From contig NZ_JBJFZU010000005.1 of the NCBI RefSeq assembly GCF_045032955.1, positions 124,001 through 188,000 of the forward strand: a stretch of DNA of 64,000 nt, in the 5' to 3' direction. Shown here piece after piece: positions 51,265 to 59,575 of this stretch. Source of the DNA: Ornithinicoccus sp045032955 (lineage in GTDB: Bacteria > Actinomycetota > Actinomycetes > Actinomycetales > Dermatophilaceae). Position numbers and translations under genes: made by a program. Within the stretch, counting starts at the first letter, position 1. The number at the start of each line of letters is the position of its first letter. The notes beneath the pieces were generated by a model. It was not told where the DNA came from. It worked only from the letters and a program-made list of their open reading frames with translations, and did not search any database.

Positions 51265-52101
51265 TCAGGTGCGGCGCTGGCAGCCGCCGCACCAGAACAG
51301 GTTCCGGCCGGCGACCACCGCCTGCCGGACCCGGGCGCCGCAGCGCAGGCACGGCATACCGGGGCGCTTGTAGACCGCGAACTCACGCGGCACCTGCGGT
51401 GTCTCGCCCCGCTCCAGGGCCGCCCTGGTGTCGGCGGCGACGTCGTCCAGCGTGATGATCGTGCCGGTCCGGACCCCCAGCGGCATCAGCGCCACAAGGT
51501 CGTCCCATACCAGCTGCCAGGAGGTGCGCTTGAGCACCTTCCCCGGCTTCAGCGGGTGCAGCCGGTGCCGCCACAGGACCTCGCAGCGGTAGATGTTGCC
51601 GACCCCGGCCAGCACCCCCTGGTCCATCAGCAGCTCGGCGATGCTCCGGCCCGACCGGGAGATCGTCCGGTATGCCTGGTCCGGGTCGTTCAGCTCCCCC
51701 ACCGGTTGCAGCGGGTCCGGGCCCTGCCGGTCCACCAGGTCGGTGACCGCGCCCGGGTCCACCACCTGACAGGCCATCGGACCGCGCAGGTCGGCCACAT
51801 GCGCCTGGGAGAGCAGCCTCAGCCGCACCGCGCCGGTGGCCGGGGGCTCGCTGCCGACGGGCGCGACCGGCAGCACGGACCACTTCCCGATGAGGCCGAG
51901 GTGCACGTAGAGCGTGCGCTCTTCGGCGAAGTCGACGAAGAGCAGCTTGCCGTGCGCCCAGGACCGGCGGACGGCGAGCCCGTCCAGCAGGGCGGCGCCG
52001 TCGGCGAAGCGCCCCTGCGGGCTGCTCACCGCCGGGGTCCCCCCGGCGAAGGTGGCGTCGAGCGAGGCGGCGAGCCGGTGCAGCGTGTGACCCTCGGGCA
52101 T
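51265..52101 (-). CDS. nei: Fpg/Nei family DNA glycosylase/AP lyase (Nei type)
   Basis: 278 residues. The catalytic N terminus after Met is PEGHTLHRLAASLD, the PEGH form of the Nei branch rather than PELPE of Fpg. The lysine in WAHGKLLFVDF, the H2TH region (ISRSGRSIAELLMDQGVLAGVGNIYRCEVLWRHRLHP) and a C-terminal zinc finger (CLRCGARVRQAVVAGRNLFWCGGCQ) are all present. It removes oxidised bases. The -10-like GATCAT at 52108-52113 lies six bases before ATG. Confidence 0.93.
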   Translation of the reverse strand: MPEGHTLHRLAASLDATFAGGTPAVSSPQGRFADGAALLDGLAVRRSWAHGKLLFVDFAEERTLYVHLGLIGKWSVLPVAPVGSEPPATGAVRLRLLSQAHVADLRGPMACQVVDPGAVTDLVDRQGPDPLQPVGELNDPDQAYRTISRSGRSIAELLMDQGVLAGVGNIYRCEVLWRHRLHPLKPGKVLKRTSWQLVWDDLVALMPLGVRTGTIITLDDVAADTRAALERGETPQVPREFAVYKRPGMPCLRCGARVRQAVVAGRNLFWCGGCQRRT

Positions 52102-52107
52102 GGGCCG

Positions 52108-52113
52108 ATGATC
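52108..52113 (-). promoter_or_regulatory. Possible -10 box of nei (leaderless)
   Basis: GATCAT on the minus strand, six bases before ATG 52101, just after the hairpin that ends the PepSY transcript. Confidence 0.3.
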
Positions 52114-52123
52114 TCAGCACGTG

Positions 52124-52159
52124 GCGACGCCCCGACCGCCAGGGTGGCCGGGGCGTCGC
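52124..52159 (-). terminator. Terminator after the PepSY lipoprotein gene
   Basis: An 11-base perfect stem (GCGACGCCCCG / CGGGGCGTCGC) with a 14-base loop, 12 bases downstream of the PepSY stop and before the nei promoter. Confidence 0.65.
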
Positions 52160-52171
52160 GTCCGTGGCGGG

Positions 52172-52831
52172 TCAGGCGTCGCTGGCGACGACCTCCCCGG
52201 TCGCGGCGTCCACGACGACGGTGATGTCGTCGTCGTCGCCGCCGGTGCGGTCCAGCTCGACCTCGAACCGGTGGCTGCCGTCCTCCTCGTCCAGGGAGGC
52301 CCCGTCGAGCACCCCGCCGACCTCGTCGACGGCGGTCTCGATCGCACCGACAAGGGTGGCCTGGGCGGCCTCCAGAGCGGCCGCGTCGTCGGCGTCCAGC
52401 CCGTCCTCCTCCGGGGTCCCCACGACCTGTGCCCCGTCGGCGGAGACGGTCACCTCGTGCGAGCGGTCCCCGACGGCGACCTCGACCTCCCAGGTGCCGT
52501 CGCCGTCCTGGTCGTCGATCTCGTAGGCGGTGCCCCCGACGGCGTCCTCGGCCGTGCTGATCGCGGCCAGCGCCGCGGCGGTCACGTCGTCGGCGGCGGC
52601 CGCCGTGTCGGTGGATGCCGCCTGGTCGCCGGCGGAGCCGGCGTCGTCAGCCGTGCCGTCCGTGGCGGTGGCCCCGTCGGTCGCACCCGCAGCAGCGTCG
52701 TCGGTGGTCATGTCCACCGGTGCGTCCGCGTTCACCCCGTCCAGTGAGCTCTCGTCCCCGCCGCAGGCGCTGAGACCCAGGGCCAGGGTGAGGGAGAGGG
52801 CGGCGGTCAGGTGCGGGCGTGTGCGCGTCAT
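52172..52831 (-). CDS. PepSY-domain lipoprotein
   Basis: 219 residues. A lipoprotein signal peptide (PHLTAALSLTLALGLSACGG, lipobox LSAC) tethers it outside the cell. A low-complexity Ala/Asp/Thr linker (residues 38-85) follows, then two PepSY-like repeats: TAEDAVGGTAYEIDDQDGDGTWEVEVAVGDRSHEVTVSADGAQVVG and AIETAVDEVGGVLDGASLDEEDGSHRFEVELDRTGGDDDDITVVVDAATGEVVAS. The family is thought to inhibit or fold secreted proteases. GAGAGGT lies directly before ATG 52831. Upstream carries CTCTCAT repeats. Confidence 0.85.
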   Translation of the reverse strand: MTRTRPHLTAALSLTLALGLSACGGDESSLDGVNADAPVDMTTDDAAAGATDGATATDGTADDAGSAGDQAASTDTAAAADDVTAAALAAISTAEDAVGGTAYEIDDQDGDGTWEVEVAVGDRSHEVTVSADGAQVVGTPEEDGLDADDAAALEAAQATLVGAIETAVDEVGGVLDGASLDEEDGSHRFEVELDRTGGDDDDITVVVDAATGEVVASDA

Positions 52832-52863
52832 ACCTCTCAGGGTGCACCCCGTGGATGAGGACC

Positions 52864-52885
52864 CCTCTCATGAGAGGTCTCTCAT
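52864..52885. promoter_or_regulatory. CTCTCAT repeat and palindrome upstream of the PepSY gene
   Basis: CCTCTCATGAGAGG is a 14-base perfect palindrome, immediately followed by another CTCTCAT 14 bases on. A related ACCTCTCAGG overlaps the start codon region. Such clustered copies suggest a dedicated operator, perhaps for a two-component regulator, as PepSY genes often have. Confidence 0.45.
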
Positions 52886-55650
52886 CCGGTGTTGCGCAGG
52901 CCGGCGGCCACCCCGTTGACGGTCACCAGCAGGGCACGCTGCAGCTCGTCCATCTCCTCGCCGGCGTCGTCGTCGGGGCGCTCCCGGAGCCGGCGCAGCA
53001 GCTCCACCTGCAGGTAGGAGATCGGGTCCAGGTAGTTGTCCCGCAGTGCCAGCGTGCGCTGCAGGACGGGCTGGTCGTCCAGCAGGTGCTCCTCACCGGT
53101 GAGCGCGCGCAGCTCGGCGACGGTCAGCTCGAACTCGGCGCGGATGGTGTCGAAGATGTGCCGCAGCTCGGTCGGCACCAGCGTCTGCACGTAGTGCGCC
53201 GCGACCTCGAGGTCGGTCTTGGCGAGGGTCATCTCCACGTTGGAGATGACCGAGCGGAAGAAGTGCCAGTGCTCCAGCATCTGCGCCAGCTCCTCGCCGT
53301 GCCCCGCCTCCCGGGCGGCGCGCAGCCCTGAGCCGACCCCGAACCAGCCGGGCACGATCTGCCGGGTCTGGGTCCAGCCGAAGACCCACGGGATCGCCCG
53401 CAGCCCCTCCAGCCCCTTGCCGGTGTCCGGTCGCTTGCTCGGGCGGGAGCCGATGTTCAGCGCCCCCAGCTGGTCCACCGGGGTAGCGGCCACGAAGTAG
53501 GCGGGCAGGTCCTCGTCGTCGATCAGGCTCCGGTACGCCGCGTAGGCCGCGTCGCTGGTCACGTCCATCACCGCGCCGTAGCGGGTCCGCTCCTCGGCGG
53601 TGGTGCGCGGGTCCCGGTGCAGGGCGGCCGCCCGCAGCACCGCGGCCAGCGCCAGCTCCAGGTTCTCCTGGGCGAGCGCCGGCAGGGAGTACTTGTCGGA
53701 GATCACCTCGCCCTGCTCGGTGTACTTGATCTCGCCCTCGAGCACACCGTTCGGCTGGGCCAGGATCGCGTCGTAGGTGGGACCGCCGCCCCGGCCGACG
53801 CTGCCGCCGCGGCCGTGGAAGAGGCGCAGCCGTACCCCGTGCCGGGCGGCCACGTCCCGCAGCGCCCGCTGCGCCTGGTGGATGCCCCACTGGCTGGTGA
53901 GGACCCCGGCCTGCTTGTTTGAGTCGGAGTAGCCGAGCATCACCTCCTGCACGTCGCCCCTCAGCCGGACCAGGTCCCGGTAGGCGGGGGTGGACAACAG
54001 CCTGTCGACCAGGTCGGCCGCTCCGCGCAGCTCGTCGATCGTCTCCAGCAGCGGGGCGAAGCCGACGTGCGCGAAGGTGCCCGTCCCGTCGGTGTCGCCG
54101 TGCAGGTCGACCAGCCCGGCCTCCCGGGCCAGCACGGCGGCGGCGAGCACGTCGTCGGCTCCCTGCGTCATCGAGATGATGTAGGTCTCCACCGCGTCCT
54201 GGCCGTAGGTGGTCAGCGCCTCGTGGATCTCGTCGAAGACCGCCAGCGTCTGCTCGCGCGGGGCGGCACGGTTCAGCAGCGGACGCCGGGAGCCGAGCTC
54301 CTCGCCGAGCAGCCGGGTGCGCTCGTCCCGGGTCAGTGCGTCGTACCCCTGCTCGCCGGCGGCACCGGCCGCCTCCAGCATCGGCCCCACCGCCTGGTGG
54401 TGCTTCTCCGCGTGCTCGCGCACGTCCAGGGTGGCCAGGTGCAGGCCGGTCGCGGCGATCGTCAGGCTGGCCCTGGCCAGCCGACCGTCCGCCACCAGGG
54501 CGCCCCCGTGAAGGCGTAGCGAGTCGGCGACGACGCGCAGGTCGTCCAGGATCTCCGGGGCCCCGGCGTAGTCGCGGCCCGGCTCGTGCGTGGTGCCGGC
54601 GGCGAACCGCTTGCGGGTGTTCAGCAGCTTGGCCCGCACACAGGTCAGCTTCAGCCGGTAGGGCTCCTGCGCGTTCAGCTCGAGCACCCGCGCGTCCAGC
54701 CCGGGCAGGTGCGCCAGGTCGCGCCGCAGCGACTCCTCCAGGTCCGGCTCGACGTCGACCACGACGGTCGAGCTGGACAGCTGGGAGATGAGGACGTCGA
54801 CCAGGGCGAGGGCGACGCCGATGGCGTGACCGCCCTGCAGCCGGAGCACCTCGCGGGTGACCTCCGGGGTGACGTAGGGGTTGCCGTCCCGGTCACCGCC
54901 GATCCAGCTGCCGAAGCGCAGCGGCGGGTGGTCGGCGGGGAGCCGGACGTCGTGCTCGGCGAGCAGCTCACCCAGGTTGCCCAGCAGGGCCGGCATCGTC
55001 GTGGTCAGCACCTCGTCGAGGTAGTACATGGCGTTGCGGGCCTCGTCCAGCGGGGTCGGACGGTTGTGCCGCAGCTCGTCGGTCTGCCAGATCAGGTCGA
55101 CCAGCTCGGCCAGATCCCGGTCCTGCCGCCGGCGCCCCCAGGTGTCCGGCTCGGTGGGGGTGGCCAGCACGTCGGACAGGTGCCGGATCTTGGTCAGCAC
55201 GCTGCGCCGGGAGGCCTCGGTCGGGTGGGCGGTGAAGACCGGCCGCACGTCGAGCTCGGCGACGCTGCTGGCCAGCAGCTCCGGCCCGCCGGCCTCGACG
55301 ACGTCGCGGACGGCCGCGGTCAACCAGCCCTGGTCCTCCGGGCGACCGGCGTGGGTGCGCACCCGGTGCACCTGCTCGGCGGCGTTCGCCAGGTGGAAGT
55401 AGGAGGAGAAGGCACGGACCAGGTCGGTGGCCTGGGCCAGCGGCAGCTCGGCCAGCACCTGGCGGACCTCCTCGGCGGCCTCCCGGTCCCCCTCCTTGCT
55501 GGCCTTGGTGCTCAGCCGGACCCGTTCGACCGCGTCGAGCAGCTCCTGCCCGTGGTGCCGGACCAGCGACTGGCCGAGCATGGTCGAGACCCGCCGGACG
55601 TCGGCGCGCAGGTCGGGGCTGATGCTGTCGGTGGAGGTCTCCTCGCTCAC
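52882..55650 (-). CDS. ppc: Phosphoenolpyruvate carboxylase
   Basis: 922 residues, full length. FTAHPTEASRRSVLTKIRHL holds the catalytic histidine, FGSWIGGDRDGNPYVTPEVT the PEP site, and MLGYSDSNKQAGVLTSQWGIHQAQRAL, LFHGRGGSVGRGGGPTYDAILAQP and EGEIKYTEQGEVISDKY complete the core. The C-terminal LRNTG is the canonical end. Makes oxaloacetate from PEP and bicarbonate. GTG 55650 is fixed by a TAGGGT box seven bases upstream. Confidence 0.97.
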   Translation of the reverse strand: MSEETSTDSISPDLRADVRRVSTMLGQSLVRHHGQELLDAVERVRLSTKASKEGDREAAEEVRQVLAELPLAQATDLVRAFSSYFHLANAAEQVHRVRTHAGRPEDQGWLTAAVRDVVEAGGPELLASSVAELDVRPVFTAHPTEASRRSVLTKIRHLSDVLATPTEPDTWGRRRQDRDLAELVDLIWQTDELRHNRPTPLDEARNAMYYLDEVLTTTMPALLGNLGELLAEHDVRLPADHPPLRFGSWIGGDRDGNPYVTPEVTREVLRLQGGHAIGVALALVDVLISQLSSSTVVVDVEPDLEESLRRDLAHLPGLDARVLELNAQEPYRLKLTCVRAKLLNTRKRFAAGTTHEPGRDYAGAPEILDDLRVVADSLRLHGGALVADGRLARASLTIAATGLHLATLDVREHAEKHHQAVGPMLEAAGAAGEQGYDALTRDERTRLLGEELGSRRPLLNRAAPREQTLAVFDEIHEALTTYGQDAVETYIISMTQGADDVLAAAVLAREAGLVDLHGDTDGTGTFAHVGFAPLLETIDELRGAADLVDRLLSTPAYRDLVRLRGDVQEVMLGYSDSNKQAGVLTSQWGIHQAQRALRDVAARHGVRLRLFHGRGGSVGRGGGPTYDAILAQPNGVLEGEIKYTEQGEVISDKYSLPALAQENLELALAAVLRAAALHRDPRTTAEERTRYGAVMDVTSDAAYAAYRSLIDDEDLPAYFVAATPVDQLGALNIGSRPSKRPDTGKGLEGLRAIPWVFGWTQTRQIVPGWFGVGSGLRAAREAGHGEELAQMLEHWHFFRSVISNVEMTLAKTDLEVAAHYVQTLVPTELRHIFDTIRAEFELTVAELRALTGEEHLLDDQPVLQRTLALRDNYLDPISYLQVELLRRLRERPDDDAGEEMDELQRALLVTVNGVAAGLRNTG

Positions 55651-55657
55651 GGGCCCG

Positions 55658-55663
55658 ACCCTA
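55658..55663 (-). promoter_or_regulatory. -10 box of ppc (leaderless)
   Basis: TAGGGT on the minus strand, seven bases before GTG 55650. Confidence 0.55.
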
Positions 55664-55678
55664 CGGCAAGCTCTGCGG

Positions 55679-56197
55679 TCAGGGTTCCTCGACACCATCG
55701 GCCAGCGCCAGCTCCCACCAGTCGCACCCGTGCCAGCGGCCGAACTTGCGACCCACCCGGGTGAAGGCCCCCACCTGGGTGAAGCCGAGCGAGCGGTGCA
55801 GCGCCGCGCTGGCCGGGTTCGGCGGGGTCGACCCTGCCACCGCGGTGCCGTAGCCCTGCTGCCGCAGCCGGTCCAGCAGCGCGGTGTAGAGGGTGCGGCC
55901 CACCCCGCGACCCCCGGAGGCGGGGGCCAGGTAGATGCTGGTCTCGGCGGTGCGGCCGTAGGCCCGGCGCGGCCGGAAGGTGCCGGCGTAGGCATACCCG
56001 AGGACCGTGCCCTGCTCGGTGCAGGCGACCAGCCAGGCGTGCGCCTCCTGGGCCCGGGCGATCCGGGTGGCCATCTCCGCCTGGCCGGGCGGCTCCGTCT
56101 CGAAGGTGACCGCGGTGCCGGTGACGTACGGCGCGTAGATCCCGGCGCAGGCGGCCGCGTCCTGCCCGGTCGCGTCCCGGACCAGCACCCCGCTCAT
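55679..56197 (-). CDS. GNAT acetyltransferase, phosphinothricin N-acetyltransferase-like
   Basis: 172 residues. GIYAPYVTGTAVTFETEPP resembles the substrate end of phosphinothricin/methionine sulfoximine acetyltransferases. TAETSIYLAPASGGRGVGRTLYTALLDRLRQQGYGTAVAGSTPPNPASAALHRSLGFTQVGAFTRVGRKFGRWHGCDWWELAL carries the acetyl-CoA loop GGRGVG and the FxxVGxxxxVGxKFG-type end. Natural substrate unknown. ATG 56197 overlaps the mrdA stop by 4 bases, so it is the last gene of the sigma-CHAT-mre operon. That is an odd place: rodA often follows mrdA. Confidence 0.88.
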   Translation of the reverse strand: MSGVLVRDATGQDAAACAGIYAPYVTGTAVTFETEPPGQAEMATRIARAQEAHAWLVACTEQGTVLGYAYAGTFRPRRAYGRTAETSIYLAPASGGRGVGRTLYTALLDRLRQQGYGTAVAGSTPPNPASAALHRSLGFTQVGAFTRVGRKFGRWHGCDWWELALADGVEEP

Positions 56198-58266
56198 CGT
56201 TCTTCCTCGACCGTGCGTAGGGCGTCCCAGATGTCCCGGGCCGCCGGGGCCGCGACCTCCGCCCCGAGCCCTGCCTCCTCGACCACCACGACGACGACGT
56301 ACTCGGGGTCGTCGCCCGGGCCGTAGGAGGCGAACCACGAGGTGGCCTCCTGCCCGAAGGCCTCGGCCGAGCCGGTCTTGCCGAGGACCGGGTAGTCCTG
56401 CGACGGCCAGCCGGCGAAGGCCTGCGCGGCGGTGCCCTCGGTGACCACGTCGGCGAGCCCGGTGCGCAGGATCTGCCAGGTCTCCTCGTCGATCGACACG
56501 CTGCCCTGGTCGGCGGCGTCCAGCTCCTGCACCACCGTGCCGTCACCGGCGACGAGCGCGTCGGCGAGCTGGGGGGTGACCAGCCGGCCCCCGTTGGCGA
56601 CCGCGGCGTAGACGACCGCCATCTGCAGCGGGGTGCTGGCGACGTCGCCCTGGCCGATGGAGAAGTTGACGGCGTCGCCGGGACGCCACTGCCAGCCGCC
56701 CTCGCAGTTCTCCCGGGCCAGCTGCTCCAGGAACTCGCGGCGTTCCTCGTCCTCCTCCTGCGGGTAGCCCTCCTCGGCGCGCAGGCAGGACTCCTCGCGG
56801 GTCGCCTCCCAGTACTCCTCCTTCCACGCCCGGGACGGCAGGGTGCCCGGCTCCTCGGCCGGCAGGTCGATGCCGGTGCGCTGGCCGAGCCCGAAGCCCC
56901 GGGCGACGGCGATGAACCGGTCCTGGTCGTCGGAGGTCTGCGCCAGCCCGCCCTGGGCCAGCCAGTGGTCGTACGCCCAGCGGTAGAAGGTGGTGTCGCA
57001 GGACACCTCGAGGACCCCGGGCAGGTCGAGCTCGCCGTAGGACTCGGACTCGAAGTTGGTGAACCGCTGGCCGGCGATCGTCACCGCGCCGGGGCAGGGG
57101 TACTCCGCCTCCGGGTCGATGCCGGTCTGCAGCGCCGCCGCCAGGCTGACGACCTTGAACGTGGACGCCGGCGGGAAGGTCTCCCCCAGCACCCGGTTCA
57201 CCAGCGGCGCGCCGCGGTCGGGGTCCAGCAGCCCGTCGTACTCGCGGGCGCTGACCCCCCGGGTCCAGATACCGGGGTCGTAGGTCGGGAAGCTGGTGGC
57301 GGCGACCACCGCGCCGGTGTCCGGACGCAGCACCACCGCGGCGCCGCTGGGTGCCGGAGCACCCTCGCGCCGTGCCGCGCGGACCGCCTCGACCAAGGCC
57401 TTCTCCGCTCCGGCCTGGACCTCGACGTCGAGGTGGGTGCGCAGGTCGTCGCCCTGCTGCGGGTCGGAGCTCTCCAGCTGCCCGGTGACCACCCCACGGG
57501 GGTCCAGGGTGACCGTCGTGCGTCCGGGCACCCCTCGCATACCGGCGTCGTAGACGGTCTCCAGCCCCGCCCGGCCGAGCCAGTCGTCGGCGCCCAGCTG
57601 CCCGGCCGAGGCGTCCACCTCCTCCTGGGTGGGTCGACCCAGGTAGCCGAGCAGGTGGGCGGCGTTGACGCCCTCCGGGGCGGGGTAGCTGCGCACCGGC
57701 ACGCTGCGGACGTCGACGCCGGCGAAGTCCTCGGGGCGCTCCAGCACCGCGAGCGCCGTCACCGGGTCCACGTCGTAGGCGATCGGCACCGGCAGGTAGG
57801 GCGAGCCGGAGAAGCAGGACGGGACCGGCGGGGCCCCGGCCGTGCCGCACAGCCGGGTGCGGCCCCACAGCTCCTCCTCGGGCAGCCCCAGCGCGGCGGC
57901 GACGGAGTCCACCAGCGCCCGTCCCCCGTCCTCGGCCTCCAGCAGCACCTCCGGTTCGACGGTGACGACCGAGGTGGCGCTGTTGCTCACCAGCGGGGTC
58001 CCGTCCGCGGCCAGGATCCGCCCTCGCAGGGCCGGGGTGAGGATCTCGCGGGTGCTCACCTGCGCCGCCTGCGCGGCCAGCTCCTCGTGCTGGGAGAGCT
58101 GCATCTGCCCGAGCCGGCCCAGCAGGATCCCGCCGAGCGCCAGCACGACCACCACGGTCGCCCATAGGGCCCGGGTGGACGAGCGCCACCGGACCCGGGG
58201 GGTGACCAGGCCGGGCCGTGGCACCCGGACGTCGGCGCGGGCGCCGGGCCGGACGGGGCGGCTCAC
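56194..58266 (-). CDS. mrdA: Penicillin-binding protein 2 (class B transpeptidase)
   Basis: 690 residues. A short cytoplasmic tail, membrane helix near 34-52 (ALWATVVVVLALGGILLGRLGQ), the pedestal domain (LRGRILAADGTPLVSNS), and a transpeptidase domain with active serine S368 in PPASTFKVVSLAAAL, SCD as second motif (VSCDTTFYRWAYDHW) and KTGSAEAFG as third. It cross-links peptidoglycan during elongation with RodA and MreBCD. A charged EEGYPQEEDEERREFLEQ insertion lies between motifs two and three. GTG 58266 overlaps the mreD stop. Confidence 0.93.
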   Translation of the reverse strand: MSRPVRPGARADVRVPRPGLVTPRVRWRSSTRALWATVVVVLALGGILLGRLGQMQLSQHEELAAQAAQVSTREILTPALRGRILAADGTPLVSNSATSVVTVEPEVLLEAEDGGRALVDSVAAALGLPEEELWGRTRLCGTAGAPPVPSCFSGSPYLPVPIAYDVDPVTALAVLERPEDFAGVDVRSVPVRSYPAPEGVNAAHLLGYLGRPTQEEVDASAGQLGADDWLGRAGLETVYDAGMRGVPGRTTVTLDPRGVVTGQLESSDPQQGDDLRTHLDVEVQAGAEKALVEAVRAARREGAPAPSGAAVVLRPDTGAVVAATSFPTYDPGIWTRGVSAREYDGLLDPDRGAPLVNRVLGETFPPASTFKVVSLAAALQTGIDPEAEYPCPGAVTIAGQRFTNFESESYGELDLPGVLEVSCDTTFYRWAYDHWLAQGGLAQTSDDQDRFIAVARGFGLGQRTGIDLPAEEPGTLPSRAWKEEYWEATREESCLRAEEGYPQEEDEERREFLEQLARENCEGGWQWRPGDAVNFSIGQGDVASTPLQMAVVYAAVANGGRLVTPQLADALVAGDGTVVQELDAADQGSVSIDEETWQILRTGLADVVTEGTAAQAFAGWPSQDYPVLGKTGSAEAFGQEATSWFASYGPGDDPEYVVVVVVEEAGLGAEVAAPAARDIWDALRTVEEER

Positions 58267-58748
58267 GCCCAGCCCCAGGAGGAGAGCCGGCGCTCCAGCC
58301 CGGTCAGCAGCGGCAGCAGCGCCGCGGCCACCAGCATCGTCATCACCCAGGTCCAGAGCAGGTCCACCGGTTGCACGACGCCGACCCCGGCGGCCGCGGT
58401 GACCCAGCGCACCCCGAGCACCGCCGCCACACCGAGGCCGGTCACCAGCCAGGGCAGCAGCGGCGAGGCGCGCAACCAGGGCCGCGCCAGCCCGAGGCCC
58501 AGCCCGAGGGCGGCGCAGGTGAGCGCGCCCGCCCCGAGCGGCTCCGCCCCCGGCGGGACCAGGTCCAGCAGCCAGCCACCGGCCAACCCCGTGAGCGCCC
58601 CCACCCGGGGCAGGTGCAGGAGGGCCACCGCCGCCACCACCACCAGCACCAGGTCCGGCCGCGCCCACCCGGGAGGCCAGGCACCGGGCAGCAGCACCGC
58701 GGCCACCAGGAGCAGCGCCCGCACCAGGACGCCCAGCACCCGGATCAC
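58263..58748 (-). CDS. mreD: Rod shape-determining protein MreD
   Basis: 161 residues, highly hydrophobic with about five helices. The family is weakly conserved. WARPDLVLVVVAAVALLHLPRVGALTGLAGGWLLDLVPPGAEPLGAGAL has the conserved GxxxGxxxDL helix. Membrane scaffold linking MreC to PBP2 and RodA. Overlaps mreC by 4 bases and mrdA by 4 bases. Confidence 0.85.
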   Translation of the reverse strand: MIRVLGVLVRALLLVAAVLLPGAWPPGWARPDLVLVVVAAVALLHLPRVGALTGLAGGWLLDLVPPGAEPLGAGALTCAALGLGLGLARPWLRASPLLPWLVTGLGVAAVLGVRWVTAAAGVGVVQPVDLLWTWVMTMLVAAALLPLLTGLERRLSSWGWA

Positions 58749-59575
58749 GGCTGGTCCCCGGCGGGCACGTCGGTCAGCACGACGGCGACCAGGTCGAGGG
58801 TGTCGGTGTCGACGTGCGGTCGCACCACGGCCGTCCGGTCCAGCTGCCCCCGGTCCGGGTCGAGGGAGGTCACCGTGCCCAGCGGTATGCCGGCCGCGTA
58901 CGGGACGCCGTCCGGGCTGCCGAGGGTGACGACCTCGTCCCCCACGGCGACCGGGCTGTCGCCCATCACGGTGAGGGTGAGCTCCCCGTGGCCCCGCGTC
59001 GGCAGCCCCGGCACCGGGGTGGCCTGCACGCTGCCCAGCGCCCCCTGCTCCCCGAAGCGGACCCCCACCACCACGTCGGCGTCCCCCAGCAGCAGCACGT
59101 CGGCGCTGCGCGGCGCGACCCGCAGCACCCGACCCACCAGCCCCTCGGCGTCGACGACGGTCTGGTCGGTGCGCACGCCGTCCCGCTCGCCGACGTCGAG
59201 GGTGACGGTGCGCCCGCCCACCGGGGAGGCGACCGGGGCGAAGGCGACCACCCGGGCCGGCAGCAGCGGTCGCTCCCGCGGCACCGCGGCGGAGCGGTCC
59301 AGCGCCTCCAGCTGCTCCCGCCCGCGCAGCTGCTGCTCCAGCGCGTCCACCCGGGCCGCCAGCTCGTCGCGTTCGGTGGTCAGCTCGAGCACCCTGCCGT
59401 CGTCCCAGCCGGCCACCAGCCGCTGGGCGGGGGCGGCCACCGTCGCGGCCGCGACCCGCACCGGCTCGGCCAGCGCGGGCCGGGCCAGGTCCAGCACCAG
59501 CACCCCGGCGGTCGCGACGCCGAGCACGGTCGCGAGCAGGGCCGTGCGGCGCGAGGCGGGTGGCACCGCCGTCAC
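58745..59575 (-). CDS. mreC: Rod shape-determining protein MreC
   Basis: 276 residues. N-terminal membrane helix (TALLATVLGVATAGVLVLDLA), coiled coil near 65-90 (ELTTERDELAARVDALEQQLRGREQLEAL), then two beta-barrels (LPARVVAFAP, TVTLDVGERDGVRTDQTVVDAEGLVGRVLRVAPRSADVLLLGD). Extracytoplasmic scaffold that activates PBP2. Overlaps both neighbours by 4 bases. Confidence 0.92.
   Translation of the reverse strand: MTAVPPASRRTALLATVLGVATAGVLVLDLARPALAEPVRVAAATVAAPAQRLVAGWDDGRVLELTTERDELAARVDALEQQLRGREQLEALDRSAAVPRERPLLPARVVAFAPVASPVGGRTVTLDVGERDGVRTDQTVVDAEGLVGRVLRVAPRSADVLLLGDADVVVGVRFGEQGALGSVQATPVPGLPTRGHGELTLTVMGDSPVAVGDEVVTLGSPDGVPYAAGIPLGTVTSLDPDRGQLDRTAVVRPHVDTDTLDLVAVVLTDVPAGDQP

Noticed and set aside
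2210..58889. GTATGC as a strand-biased chromosome-segregation (KOPS-like) signal
   Set aside because: The two orientations are about equal (15 versus 17) and mixed along the window, whereas such signals are strongly skewed.
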